Of a stretch of 56,031 nt of DNA, positions 8,228 through 15,886 are shown in pieces (within the stretch, counting starts at the first letter, position 1; every line of letters starts with the position of its first letter). The stretch is from Archaeoglobi archaeon. Lineage in GTDB: Archaea; Halobacteriota; Archaeoglobi; Archaeoglobales; Archaeoglobaceae. The notes below the pieces were generated by a model. It had not been told where the DNA came from, did not search any database, and worked only from the letters and a program-made list of their open reading frames with translations. The stretch covers positions 1-56,031 of the forward strand of contig JAPDIW010000033.1 of NCBI GenBank assembly GCA_029259415.1, read 5' to 3'. The translations under genes and the position numbers were made by a program.

Positions 8228-8971
8228 ATGGACTTTGAGAGAGTCGTTCAGAGAATCTGCGAATTCATAGATGAAATTGTCAAATCATCAAGCTCCACAG
8301 GTGTGGTTCTTGGTTTGAGCGGTGGTGTAGATAGCTCCACTGTCGCTTACCTCTGCACTAAAGCTCTTGGAAAAGAAAGAGTTTTTGGACTCATAATGCC
8401 AGAAACAGGGGTAACTCCTGAAAAGGATGTGGAGGATGCCATCAAAGTCGCGGAAATTCTAGGGATTGACTATAAGCTGATTGAAATCAACGACATAATT
8501 AAAGTTTTTAAGGAGAAGGCTGGAGAGGGCAGTAAGATGGCTGAAGCTAATCTTAAGCCAAGGATAAGAATGATACTCAACTACTACCATGCAAACAGCA
8601 TGAACAGGCTTGTTGCGGGAACCTCAAACAAAAGTGAGCTTATGGTCGGATACTTCACAAAATACGGAGATGGTGGTGTTGACTTCATGCCAATCGGTGA
8701 TTTATATAAGACCGAAGTTTTTCAGCTCGCCTCCTATCTTGGGGTTCCCAAAGAAATTATCGAAAAGAAGCCCTCAGCAGCCCTCTGGCCAGGCCAGACT
8801 GATGAGGAGGAGATGGGCATAAGTTACGCCGAGCTTGATGAGATTTTAAAGCTGATTGAGAAGGGGGAGAAGAGGGACGATGAGAAATTCAGGAAAGTTC
8901 TGCAGATGGTTGAGAGGTCGAAGCACAAAAGGCAGATGCCTCCAATAGCCAGGGTGAGAGATTTACTATGA
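8228..8971 (+). CDS. nadE: NH3-dependent NAD+ synthetase
   Basis: This enzyme amidates nicotinic acid adenine dinucleotide to NAD+, using ATP and ammonia, as the last step of NAD synthesis. The adenine-nucleotide-binding P-loop LSGGVDSS is near the N-terminus, and the family segments AGTSNKSELMVGYFTKYGDGG and KPSAALWPGQTDE are present. There is no glutaminase domain, so it is the ammonia-dependent form. An in-frame ATG also occurs at 8216. The one at 8228 (247 residues) is preferred because GGGG lies about 5 bases upstream and a TATA-like AAAATTTTAAAC lies near 8197-8209. Its stop overlaps the start of the membrane-anchored winged-helix gene by 4 bases. Confidence 0.95.
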   Translation: MDFERVVQRICEFIDEIVKSSSSTGVVLGLSGGVDSSTVAYLCTKALGKERVFGLIMPETGVTPEKDVEDAIKVAEILGIDYKLIEINDIIKVFKEKAGEGSKMAEANLKPRIRMILNYYHANSMNRLVAGTSNKSELMVGYFTKYGDGGVDFMPIGDLYKTEVFQLASYLGVPKEIIEKKPSAALWPGQTDEEEMGISYAELDEILKLIEKGEKRDDEKFRKVLQMVERSKHKRQMPPIARVRDLL

Positions 8972-9636
8972 GGAAAATCTTGCTTCTGATCTTGATCTTG
9001 ATGTCCATTACAAACGCCTCTGCCGTGGAGATTTACGGGAAGGTTTACAGATGGGACACTCTGGATGTAGTGGATAATGTGGTTGTTGAAATAAGGGATG
9101 ACGCTGTCCAGAGAATGGTTTCCGAAAACGGAGAATATAGCTTTAACGTCACTCCCGGAAATTACACGATCATAGCTCAAGCTGGAGAGTACTATGCCGT
9201 TGAGAACGTCACCGTTGAGAGCAGCATGAGGTTTGACCTCATCCTGTTCCCAAAGCTTGAGGATGTGGAGGATATCCCTGACTTTCCGGTTGTTGAGGAG
9301 CAAGAGGAGGAATTTCCCTACTACGTCTTTGCAATTTTCGCTTCTGGTTTCGTTTTGGCTGTTCTGTTTATAATCAAAATTCGTTCTGGTAAACAGCCAA
9401 CAGCGGTTGAACGGGAAGCTGAACCAGTCGAACATAACCTTCCCGAAGACCTTGCAGAGGTTGTGGAAATAATAGCAAAAGAGGGGGGAAGGATAACACA
9501 GAAGGAGCTGCGAAAGAGGCTGGGATGCAGTGAGGCCAAGATGAGCCTGATCATTGCTGACCTTGAACGGAGGGGTATTGTGGAAAAGGTGAAGAAAGGG
9601 AGAGGGAATATAATATTCCTCAAGGAGAAACCTTAA
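8968..9636 (+). CDS. Membrane-tethered winged-helix protein with secreted beta domain
   Basis: This 222-residue protein has four parts in order. There is a signal peptide (residues 1-19, ending ASA). An outward-facing carboxypeptidase-regulatory-like beta domain follows (about 21-95, with GKVYRWDTLDVVDNV and SENGEYSFNVTPGNYTI). Next come an acidic linker (EEQEEEF) and one transmembrane helix (118-137). Last is a cytoplasmic winged helix-turn-helix (about 160-218: GGRITQKELRKRLGCSEAKM, then DLERRGIVEK and a basic wing). The layout suggests a one-component sensor that reads an extracellular or membrane signal and binds DNA (inference). It overlaps nadE by 4 bases and is probably cotranslated with it. 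It overlaps the next, convergent gene tail-to-tail by 4 bases. Confidence 0.75.
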   Translation: MRKILLLILILMSITNASAVEIYGKVYRWDTLDVVDNVVVEIRDDAVQRMVSENGEYSFNVTPGNYTIIAQAGEYYAVENVTVESSMRFDLILFPKLEDVEDIPDFPVVEEQEEEFPYYVFAIFASGFVLAVLFIIKIRSGKQPTAVEREAEPVEHNLPEDLAEVVEIIAKEGGRITQKELRKRLGCSEAKMSLIIADLERRGIVEKVKKGRGNIIFLKEKP

Positions 9637-10406
9637 GCTTTTACGAACTCCTTAATCTCGAATTCGAGCCCCTCATCTATAAGACTTCTCAGCAAATCGT
9701 TCAGCATGCTTTCAGTACATGCAACAATTACACCACTACCGTGGTGGGCAGCCTCAATACATACATCCTTTGCCCCGAAGAAAATTGGCTCGACTCTTAT
9801 CTTTCTGCAGGTAACAAGCGCCTCTATTCCGATGGCCACGACAATGCTCGTTGGCCTTGACTTTACGAGTTCTCTAAACGAGTCGAGGTCAACTTTCCTG
9901 CTTCCCCCCTCCGCAACTCCCGGAACTTTAACTATGATTATCTCTCCCTTCTCTGGAGGCTCAAAGCTCCCTGTAGGCTTAATCAGAACGTCCTCACCAT
10001 CTTCGGCTGATGTTAAAGCCACACCATTCCCCTTTGCACTTTTTTCTGCAAAAATATAGCCATCTCCAAACCAGTACCTCACCGAATCGCCTTCGGCTAT
10101 CTTTCCTTTTGCTATGGCAACAACGGTCTTTGAGTAAATCTTCTTTAGAAGCTCCTCACTGAAAAGGTGGAGGTCGATGAGATTTCTGGACATCCACTCC
10201 TCCCCTTTTCTTGTTACCTCATAGTATCCCTTGTGAACTACATTTATGAAACCCTCAGAAACCATCTCCTTGAAATGCTCTGAAATTGCCTGAGGGGTTA
10301 AACCGAGCTTTTTCGCAATGTCTCTCTGATTGCACTCGGGATTGATCATGAGTTCGGCCAGAATAAGGAACCTGATGGTGTCCTTTCTGCTGAGAAGAAC
10401 GTTCAT
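9633..10406 (-). CDS. Winged-helix transcriptional regulator with C-terminal ligand-type domain
   Basis: This 257-residue protein has an N-terminal MarR/ArsR-like winged helix (about 5-65: CNQRDIAKKLGLTPQAISEHFKEM as the helix-turn-helix, then VTRKGEEWM). A linker follows, then an alpha/beta domain of about 170 residues that is not enzyme-like by eye (RKVDLDSFRELVKSRPTSIVVAIGIEALV..., HHGSGVIVACTESMLNDLL). This architecture is seen in uncharacterised archaeal predicted regulators (COG1777-like, from memory). The C-terminal domain probably binds a small molecule. Its own upstream region carries AT-rich TATA-like stretches (10425-10435 and 10468-10482). The target genes are unknown. Confidence 0.65.
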   Translation of the reverse strand: MNVLLSRKDTIRFLILAELMINPECNQRDIAKKLGLTPQAISEHFKEMVSEGFINVVHKGYYEVTRKGEEWMSRNLIDLHLFSEELLKKIYSKTVVAIAKGKIAEGDSVRYWFGDGYIFAEKSAKGNGVALTSAEDGEDVLIKPTGSFEPPEKGEIIIVKVPGVAEGGSRKVDLDSFRELVKSRPTSIVVAIGIEALVTCRKIRVEPIFFGAKDVCIEAAHHGSGVIVACTESMLNDLLRSLIDEGLEFEIKEFVKA

Positions 10407-10527
10407 AAGTTTTGTTGGTTTTATGTTATTTTAAGTTTACCGGCCAACCTACCGAGTTATTTCCATATAATATAATATTTTTAACCAAAACCATGATGTA
10501 AGAGGAGTTTTTGTTTATGTTTACTAA

Positions 10528-11157
10528 TTACCATAACTGTGCTTCAAATTTTAAGTCGAACTCTATCACTGAGATGTCGTCAGGGTTTCTCATTTTCTTT
10601 CTTAATGCGTTTAAAGCTGACTTTGTTCTTCTGTCTGTTTTTTGGCATATTAAAATCCCCCTCACATTTTTGGTTTCAAATTCGTCCATGACTTGGTTTA
10701 CATAGTCAAGAAGCTGGACTAAAGCTTTCGACGGTGAACGGTCTCTTTTAAGCTCAATTACTACCAAACTTCCGTCTTTTCTATCTTTGCATAAAATATC
10801 AATATAATTTCCGTCTTTGGTATAGTAATGCTGTCCCCCATCAATAATTTCAAAATCTGGAAAGATTTTCGAAATATTTCGTCTAATCAAATCTTCGAGG
10901 TGAATTTCCAGCAAATTTTCGACGACTGCATTTTGAACTTTAGTCTCTTTAATCTCTTTTTCTCCATCCTTTATACCTTCTAAATCCTTCTTTATTCCTT
11001 CAAGTTCCTTTATGATTTTCTTTAAAGTTTTTACCGACAAATCTACTGGAGATTTTACCCCATACGTCAAACTCCTCAAAGAAGAATCACACACTCTAAG
11101 TATTGTATCCTCAGATTTGCCAGGAACTCTCTTGTGAACTCTCTCAACAAATTTGAA
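10528..11157 (-). CDS. NucS-like (DUF91) PD-(D/E)XK nuclease, 3' ORF of an amber-split reading frame
   Basis: The C-terminal half is a restriction-like nuclease fold: EDLIRRNISKIFPDFEII, then GNYIDILCKDRKDGSLVVIELKR, with Asp in IDIL and Glu-x-Lys in IELK as metal-binding residues, and a following ALVQLLDYVNQV helix. This matches the DUF91/NucS endonuclease domain. A coiled coil (LKKIIKELEGIKKDLEGIKDGEKE) precedes it. The frame is open from the codon after the TAG of the upstream ORF (11158-11160). No ATG or TTG occurs before the first GTG at 11094 (188 residues from there), and that GTG lacks a good ribosome binding site. The intervening 21 codons (FVERVHKRVPGKSEDTI...) look like protein. 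This suggests that both ORFs were once one gene. The region is markedly AT-rich. Confidence 0.7.
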   Translation of the reverse strand, partial: FKFVERVHKRVPGKSEDTILRVCDSSLRSLTYGVKSPVDLSVKTLKKIIKELEGIKKDLEGIKDGEKEIKETKVQNAVVENLLEIHLEDLIRRNISKIFPDFEIIDGGQHYYTKDGNYIDILCKDRKDGSLVVIELKRDRSPSKALVQLLDYVNQVMDEFETKNVRGILICQKTDRRTKSALNALRKKMRNPDDISVIEFDLKFEAQLW

Positions 11158-11667
11158 CTATCTTTCCCAGTCTTTATCTCTCAAGTCGCTCCAATAGTGG
11201 TATCTGATTCCTCTCCAAATAATTTTTCTAATAGAATTTCTATCCTTCTTTGAAAGAGACACGTAAACTTTTAGGCATTCCAAAAAGACGTCGGGGTGTT
11301 TCGTTCTTTTGTATTTATCGCTGAGTATTATTTTTCCGAGGTAAAACTCTTTATCTTCGTGTTTTAGGAATTCGACTCCTCTCCTTGTAAGTCTGAAAGA
11401 TTTATTTCTTTTGTAGATGAGCTTATAAGATTTTAGGGCTGCAAGTCTCTCGCACGCAGCATCATAAAAGTCTTCACCCATATCAACATCTAGTGTCTTA
11501 TTCAGCAATTCGTCTTCCAAATAATTTTTAGACGTGTTGGCTATGAGTTCAGCTATCTTGCGTCTGTATTTAGGTTTTGTTTTGATTTCGAAGCATCCTA
11601 GCTTTTCCATCTCCGTCAGAAGAGTATATAGAACTTTCACTTTGGTAGATTTATCTTCAAACTTCAC
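11158..11667 (-). CDS. Uncharacterised protein, 5' ORF of an amber-split reading frame
   Basis: This 169-residue, lysine-rich protein has a winged-helix-like middle (ERLAALKSYKLIYKRNKSFRLTRRGVEFLKHEDKEF) and no recognised catalytic motif. It starts at GTG 11667. The TATA-like TTAAATAATATAAAAA about 25 bases upstream predicts a leaderless transcript. It ends in TAG at 11158-11160, and the reading frame then continues uninterrupted into the DUF91 nuclease. Read through, the product would be about 379 residues: winged helix, coiled coil, nuclease. It may be an interrupted nuclease of restriction or repair type, or a real two-gene unit. Base composition is more AT-rich than flanking genes, which suggests acquisition by transfer. 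Confidence 0.55.
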   Translation of the reverse strand: MKFEDKSTKVKVLYTLLTEMEKLGCFEIKTKPKYRRKIAELIANTSKNYLEDELLNKTLDVDMGEDFYDAACERLAALKSYKLIYKRNKSFRLTRRGVEFLKHEDKEFYLGKIILSDKYKRTKHPDVFLECLKVYVSLSKKDRNSIRKIIWRGIRYHYWSDLRDKDWER

Positions 11668-11744
11668 GTAGAGAGTTGTTTTTATATTATTTAAGAATTT
11701 TCCGTAACTTTAGTTAACGAAACAAAAGAAAAATAATATATAAA

Positions 11745-12458
11745 TTAAAGCCTTCTCACAACGCCCTCTCCCTTCACGTTCACGTCTCCGACCCAGGCAT
11801 CCTCTTGTTTCACGAAGGTAGGCACCAGCTCAAAATCTCCGCCGATCTTTATCTCTCCGGCTTTCATGTCTCCTCCGACGAATCCGCAGTTTCCGTGGAT
11901 AGTTATTGCTCCTCCCTTCATCTCAGTACCAATGAAATCTCCAGCATTTCCCTTGATCTCTATCTCTCCGCCGGCCATCTTCTCTCCAATGTAGTTTCCG
12001 GCGTTGCCCTCGATGGTGATTTTTCCACCGCTCATTCCGGTAGCCTCGCCGTAGTAGGCGCAGCCCACCAGATTTGCTGCATTTCCCTTGACCACTATCT
12101 CGCCGTCTTTCATCTCAGCTCCAAGCCAGTCGTCCGCATCGCCCTCTATGACTATCTTGCCACCAGCCATGTACGCTCCGCAGTTCGCTCCAACATTGCC
12201 TTTAACAACAATCTCACCATCACTCATTCTGCAACCAATCCACTTCACCCTGCTGAAGTCCCCGTCAAGGACGAGTTTCTTGTCATCTCCCTCCTTTGTT
12301 ACCTCAAAGAGTTCTTCCAGCTCAACCACGTCTTTCCCGTAATACACCTTGAACTTCTTGATCTCTTCCACGTCCTTCTCTGCAAGATCTGGTGTGAGTT
12401 CTGCTTCAACCGTCACAACAAACTCCGTCTTGGGTTTTATGATGATCACCTTTACCAC
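11745..12458 (-). CDS. fwdC: Formylmethanofuran dehydrogenase subunit C
   Basis: Subunit C of the tungsten/molybdenum formylmethanofuran dehydrogenase, 237 residues. From about residue 75 the chain is a run of roughly seven repeats of the type G-(N/D)-x-G-x-x-x-(G/A)-x-x-M-x-x-G-x-I-x-(I/V)-x-G. This builds the right-handed beta-helix shared with the glutamate synthase C-terminal domain. The subunit is structural and helps hold the A and B subunits together. GTG at 12458 directly follows the fwdA stop. An alternative GTG at 12449 has better spacing to the GAGGGGG sequence. It is the last gene of fwdDBAC. In Archaeoglobus the complex works in the oxidative direction, releasing CO2 from formyl-methanofuran. 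Confidence 0.93.
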   Translation of the reverse strand: MVKVIIIKPKTEFVVTVEAELTPDLAEKDVEEIKKFKVYYGKDVVELEELFEVTKEGDDKKLVLDGDFSRVKWIGCRMSDGEIVVKGNVGANCGAYMAGGKIVIEGDADDWLGAEMKDGEIVVKGNAANLVGCAYYGEATGMSGGKITIEGNAGNYIGEKMAGGEIEIKGNAGDFIGTEMKGGAITIHGNCGFVGGDMKAGEIKIGGDFELVPTFVKQEDAWVGDVNVKGEGVVRRL

Positions 12459-12462
12459 CCCC

Positions 12463-14148
12463 TCAGATTACTATCCTCTCTGGTTTCTTCAACCAGCCCT
12501 CCTCAACACCGTAGTTTTGCAGTTCCACGCTGTAGTACTTGAAGTAGTCCTCAATGTCTGGCTTGATTGCTTCCATGTCCACTCTGCCAGTTGCATCGAC
12601 CCAGTAGGTCTTGCCCCAGTACTCGTCCACAAGCTCACCGTTCTTTGCCAGAATCCTGCCGCTCTTTATCGTGTACTCTGCGGTCTTGAAGGTCTTGTAA
12701 ACCTTCTCGAAGTCGTTTGAAGTGTCAATTTCAAGCGGGTTTAGATCGTAAATTGCGATATCCGCATCTGCTCCAACGCCGAGGTGTCCTTTCTGTGGCA
12801 ATCCGAGGATCCTCGCTGGCAGAGAGCGGGTCATGTGTATGATCTCCTCCAGTGTCTTCTCCGTATCGATAGCGGGGAGGTTTGTGGCCTTCTGAACGAA
12901 TGGGCTGACTTTCTCAAGCTCACCCTCTCTCATCTTCTTGCTCATCAGCATGGCCATGACGTACGGATACTCGGTAAACGGCCCACCGTTTGGATAGTCT
13001 GTTGTCAGAACAACCTTGTCGCTGTCAATCAGCAAACCTAGCTCTAAGCCAATAGCCCACTGCAATGCATGAACTGGATTCTTCGGCAGGTAAACGAGCG
13101 GGACTATTCCTGCTCCACCCTCAACCTCGCTGTCCTTGTTGCTCCACCTCGCTCCCGTCAGCTTGTGGAGTGTGAACTGGAATGGCGCGTCTCCTGTCAT
13201 GGCAGTTGCATGTCCGAAAATCGGCTGCCCCATGTCGATTGTTACGTTGTCCATGCTGTTTACGGTTTTAGCTATCTCCTCCGCACCACTTGAAACAGTT
13301 CTCCAGCTGTCTCCAGCGTAGGCGTTGAACTGCACGTGCGTGACATGAAGAACTTGTCTTGCATCGTTGCTGAATCCACCTGCAAGCTTTATAGTTTCGA
13401 TGGTAGTCTCGTAGTTTCCTGGCACGCCAAGGCGGTTGCAGTGTATGTGGACGGAGTGGTTTAGTTTCAGCTCTTCGACTGCTTTAATGAGGGACGTGAT
13501 TATCTCTCTCGGAGTGACGTTAAAGCCCGGAACCTGGTCATCCAAGCTTGTCACATTTCCTCCATACATCCAGGCCTCAACGCCGCCCGGATTCACAACC
13601 TTAACACCAAATCCCTTCGTCCTCTCAAGCGCCCAGGCGATGAATGTCTTCAGCTTCTCAATATCCTTCGCCTCAACGTACTTGAACACGAAGTGCCAGT
13701 TTCCGAAGACTGGTAGAGCGGCTTTATCAATCATTGGAATTGCGTCAAGCTCTTCGTGCGAGTGCATGGCACCGATTGGTGGCTGTGCAGCCTCAAACGA
13801 GGATGTGTAGCCCATCTTTGCATATTCGTAACCGATTGCTGGAGAGGTGAGCAGAACTCTACCAACAGCAGCCCTGAACTTGTTTGCAATGTTCCTTACA
13901 ACCCTCATCTCTTCAGGGCGCATCGTTCTGCCCGTGTTTATCTTGCTGCCTGCTATATGTGCATGCATGTCAACTCCGCCGGCAACCACGAGCTTGTTTG
14001 AGGCGTCGATAACCTTGACGTCCTCTCCCTTTACCTCGCTTTCCTCAACAATTTTACCGTCCTTGACGAAGATATCCATCTTCTCCGCCTTAACCCCGTT
14101 TTTGGGGTCAATCACAATACCATTTTTAATATGCAGTGCATGATGCAT
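12463..14148 (-). CDS. fwdA: Formylmethanofuran dehydrogenase subunit A (amidohydrolase)
   Basis: Catalytic subunit that transfers or hydrolyses the formyl group between methanofuran and formate at a binuclear metal centre; formate is channelled to or from subunit B. It is an amidohydrolase-fold protein of 561 residues. The first metal-binding motif is HAHIAG (GGVDMHAHIAGSKI), with further metal ligands expected at HIHCNRLG and HVTHVQ, and a late TDYPNGGP segment. The start at ATG 14148 is chosen because GAGGTGA lies 6 bases upstream; an in-frame GTG at 14157 overlaps fwdB. It lies third in fwdDBAC, between fwdB and fwdC. Confidence 0.95.
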   Translation of the reverse strand: MHHALHIKNGIVIDPKNGVKAEKMDIFVKDGKIVEESEVKGEDVKVIDASNKLVVAGGVDMHAHIAGSKINTGRTMRPEEMRVVRNIANKFRAAVGRVLLTSPAIGYEYAKMGYTSSFEAAQPPIGAMHSHEELDAIPMIDKAALPVFGNWHFVFKYVEAKDIEKLKTFIAWALERTKGFGVKVVNPGGVEAWMYGGNVTSLDDQVPGFNVTPREIITSLIKAVEELKLNHSVHIHCNRLGVPGNYETTIETIKLAGGFSNDARQVLHVTHVQFNAYAGDSWRTVSSGAEEIAKTVNSMDNVTIDMGQPIFGHATAMTGDAPFQFTLHKLTGARWSNKDSEVEGGAGIVPLVYLPKNPVHALQWAIGLELGLLIDSDKVVLTTDYPNGGPFTEYPYVMAMLMSKKMREGELEKVSPFVQKATNLPAIDTEKTLEEIIHMTRSLPARILGLPQKGHLGVGADADIAIYDLNPLEIDTSNDFEKVYKTFKTAEYTIKSGRILAKNGELVDEYWGKTYWVDATGRVDMEAIKPDIEDYFKYYSVELQNYGVEEGWLKKPERIVI

Positions 14149-14153
14149 GACAA

Positions 14154-15416
14154 TCACCTCTTAAGCTCCTCAACCTTCTCAAGCAGCTTCTCCAGAATCT
14201 GCTCGTCGCTCCAGTAGTTGGTTTCCACGACCTTCTTGACCCTCAGCGGAATTCCGTCCATTCTGTACGCTGTGCCCTCTGCTTCAAGCCCCGCTACTGC
14301 TGAGGGAATGACGACATTCGCAACCAGAGTTGTCATGTTCGGAAATGGGTCGATCTGAATCACGGGGATGTTTTTGAGGTGCTTTACCGCTGCCTTGGGG
14401 AAGTGCGCTGCAGGATCTGAGGCAATTACAAGGGCAGCATCGCAGTCTTTTCTCTTCAGAACCTCAACCGCTGAGAATTCAGCAGGAGAGAACCTCGGAT
14501 ACCCTCTGCTGAAGTCAATGGCATACTGATAACCAACCTCCCATGTAGGCACCTCTCCTGCACCAACAACGTTGTAGTGCCCTCTCATCGGCCAGATAAT
14601 CCATCTTGTGTGGCGGTTAAGGAGCTGAATAAGCTTTACAGCATTTTCGATGTTCCTATCTCTACCTCTTGACTGGGTAACTCCAAGACCGTAGAGAATA
14701 GCTCCATACTTGGCGTTCTTCATCGTCTCTGCAAGCTCAACCAGTTTCTCCTTGCTCACACCTCCAACTTCATCTGGCACGGCATCGGCATTGCCGGAGA
14801 TTATTGCCCTCAAGGCTGAAATTATCAGGTAGTCGTATCCGGGCTTGATCTGGATAAACTCGTCCGCAACCTTTGCAGTCTTTGTAGGCCTTACATCAAC
14901 CACAATTACTTTTCTCTGCTTCCTGTCCTTTATCAGCAAACCTTTGGCTGAAATGGAGTACCTCATCCCGTGTCTTGGGTGAGCCTCCATCGGGTTTGAT
15001 CCCCAGAACACCACAACATCCGCCCTGTTCTTTATCGCTCCCAGGCTCCCGCCCGGAAGTCCTTCTTCAATTACTGCGAGCGTTCCGGGAGCGTGGCAGA
15101 CACTCGCGCACTGGTCGTAAACGCCCCTAACCTTCTCCGTCAGAATCACACCCAGTCTGATGGCCTCGTTAACTGTGGAGGCCCAGCCGTAAAGCAGAGG
15201 CTTCTTCGCATTGACGAGAATCTCAGCGGCTTTTTCAATTGCCTCCTCATAGCTAACTTCCTTCCCATCAATCATCGGAGCCTTAATGCGCTCCTTCTTT
15301 GAGAACTTGCTGCTTCCAAGCTTGCAGAGCCTCTTGGATTTGAACTTCTCAGTATCAAACAGCCCGTCGTCGCAGACACTCCCGCAAAAAGTGCATATTA
15401 TATTCTCTTCAGCCAT
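14154..15416 (-). CDS. fwdB: Formylmethanofuran dehydrogenase subunit B (molybdopterin/tungstopterin)
   Basis: This subunit binds the bis-pterin W or Mo cofactor and interconverts CO2 and formate. The N-terminal iron-sulfur motif is CTFCGSVC (Cys8, Cys11, Cys15) plus Cys31. The metal ligand should be Cys107 in SVCHAPGT, aligned with the cysteine or selenocysteine of methanogen FwdB. It is an ordinary TGC/TGT codon here, so this is a cysteine enzyme. ATG at 15416 (420 residues) follows GGAGGCGA and lies 1 base after the fwdD stop. An upstream in-frame ATG at 15446 lies within fwdD and is unlikely. The electron-carrier subunits E, F and G are not in this cluster. Confidence 0.93.
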   Translation of the reverse strand: MAEENIICTFCGSVCDDGLFDTEKFKSKRLCKLGSSKFSKKERIKAPMIDGKEVSYEEAIEKAAEILVNAKKPLLYGWASTVNEAIRLGVILTEKVRGVYDQCASVCHAPGTLAVIEEGLPGGSLGAIKNRADVVVFWGSNPMEAHPRHGMRYSISAKGLLIKDRKQRKVIVVDVRPTKTAKVADEFIQIKPGYDYLIISALRAIISGNADAVPDEVGGVSKEKLVELAETMKNAKYGAILYGLGVTQSRGRDRNIENAVKLIQLLNRHTRWIIWPMRGHYNVVGAGEVPTWEVGYQYAIDFSRGYPRFSPAEFSAVEVLKRKDCDAALVIASDPAAHFPKAAVKHLKNIPVIQIDPFPNMTTLVANVVIPSAVAGLEAEGTAYRMDGIPLRVKKVVETNYWSDEQILEKLLEKVEELKR

Positions 15417-15417
15417 T

Positions 15418-15786
15418 TTAAATCGCCTCCAGAAGTTCTTTAACACTCAAAACCTTCTCATCCGTTTTCTCTACAGTCCCTTTCACGCCCTTAAACTGCG
15501 GCATTCCTGTTCCGTCAGTTGCAGGGTCAATGACCATGTTCGCGTAGGGGCCCATCGGGATAAATATCATTCCTTTCGGCATGTCTCCTTTCTTCGCAAA
15601 AACAACTACCTCGCCAAACTCCGTTTTTACCTTTACTCTGTCGCCCTCCTGCAGTCCGAGAGCGTTCCAGTCATCTTCGCTTAGTTCAGCGTAATTGACG
15701 GCGTTGAAGTACTCTTCGGTTAGTTTTTCCTCAACAGTGGCCCCCTGATTGAGGGTTCTACCAGATATAACTTCCACTTCCAGCAT
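15418..15786 (-). CDS. fwdD: Formylmethanofuran dehydrogenase subunit D
   Basis: This 122-residue subunit is the molybdopterin dinucleotide-binding beta-barrel domain that in related enzymes is the C-terminus of the large subunit. Family features are the start LEVEVISGRTLNQG, LGLQEGDRVKVKTEFGEVVV and IPMGPYANMVIDPATDGTGMP. It is the first gene of fwdDBAC. GGTGGT precedes the ATG at 15786. A TATA-like box (15824-15833) predicts a start site near 15803. It completes the pterin-binding site together with FwdB. Confidence 0.92.
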   Translation of the reverse strand: MLEVEVISGRTLNQGATVEEKLTEEYFNAVNYAELSEDDWNALGLQEGDRVKVKTEFGEVVVFAKKGDMPKGMIFIPMGPYANMVIDPATDGTGMPQFKGVKGTVEKTDEKVLSVKELLEAI

Positions 15787-15823
15787 GCTACCACCAAAAG
15801 TTTTTAGGGAAGTCTCAACACAT

Positions 15824-15833
15824 ACTATTTAAC
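15824..15833 (-). promoter_or_regulatory. TATA-like box of fwdDBAC
   Basis: The minus strand reads GGTTAAATAGT about 40 bases before the fwdD start codon. A transcript beginning about 25 bases downstream would carry a short leader that includes the GGTGGT ribosome binding site. This would make fwdDBAC a separate transcript from the upstream membrane protein pair. Confidence 0.45.
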
Positions 15834-15886
15834 CGTTCTCTTTTTGGCTGTGTCAATAAAGAATGGATTTTCAATGTTTTTTAATT

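Noticed and set aside
11158-11160. Pyrrolysine as the meaning of the amber codon
   Set aside because: No pylT or pyl genes are in the window, and this lineage is not known to use pyrrolysine. A nonsense mutation or separate genes are more likely.
15095-15110. Selenocysteine in FwdB
   Set aside because: The expected metal-ligand site (SVCHAPGT) reads as a normal Cys codon and the frame is fully open, so no Sec recoding is needed.
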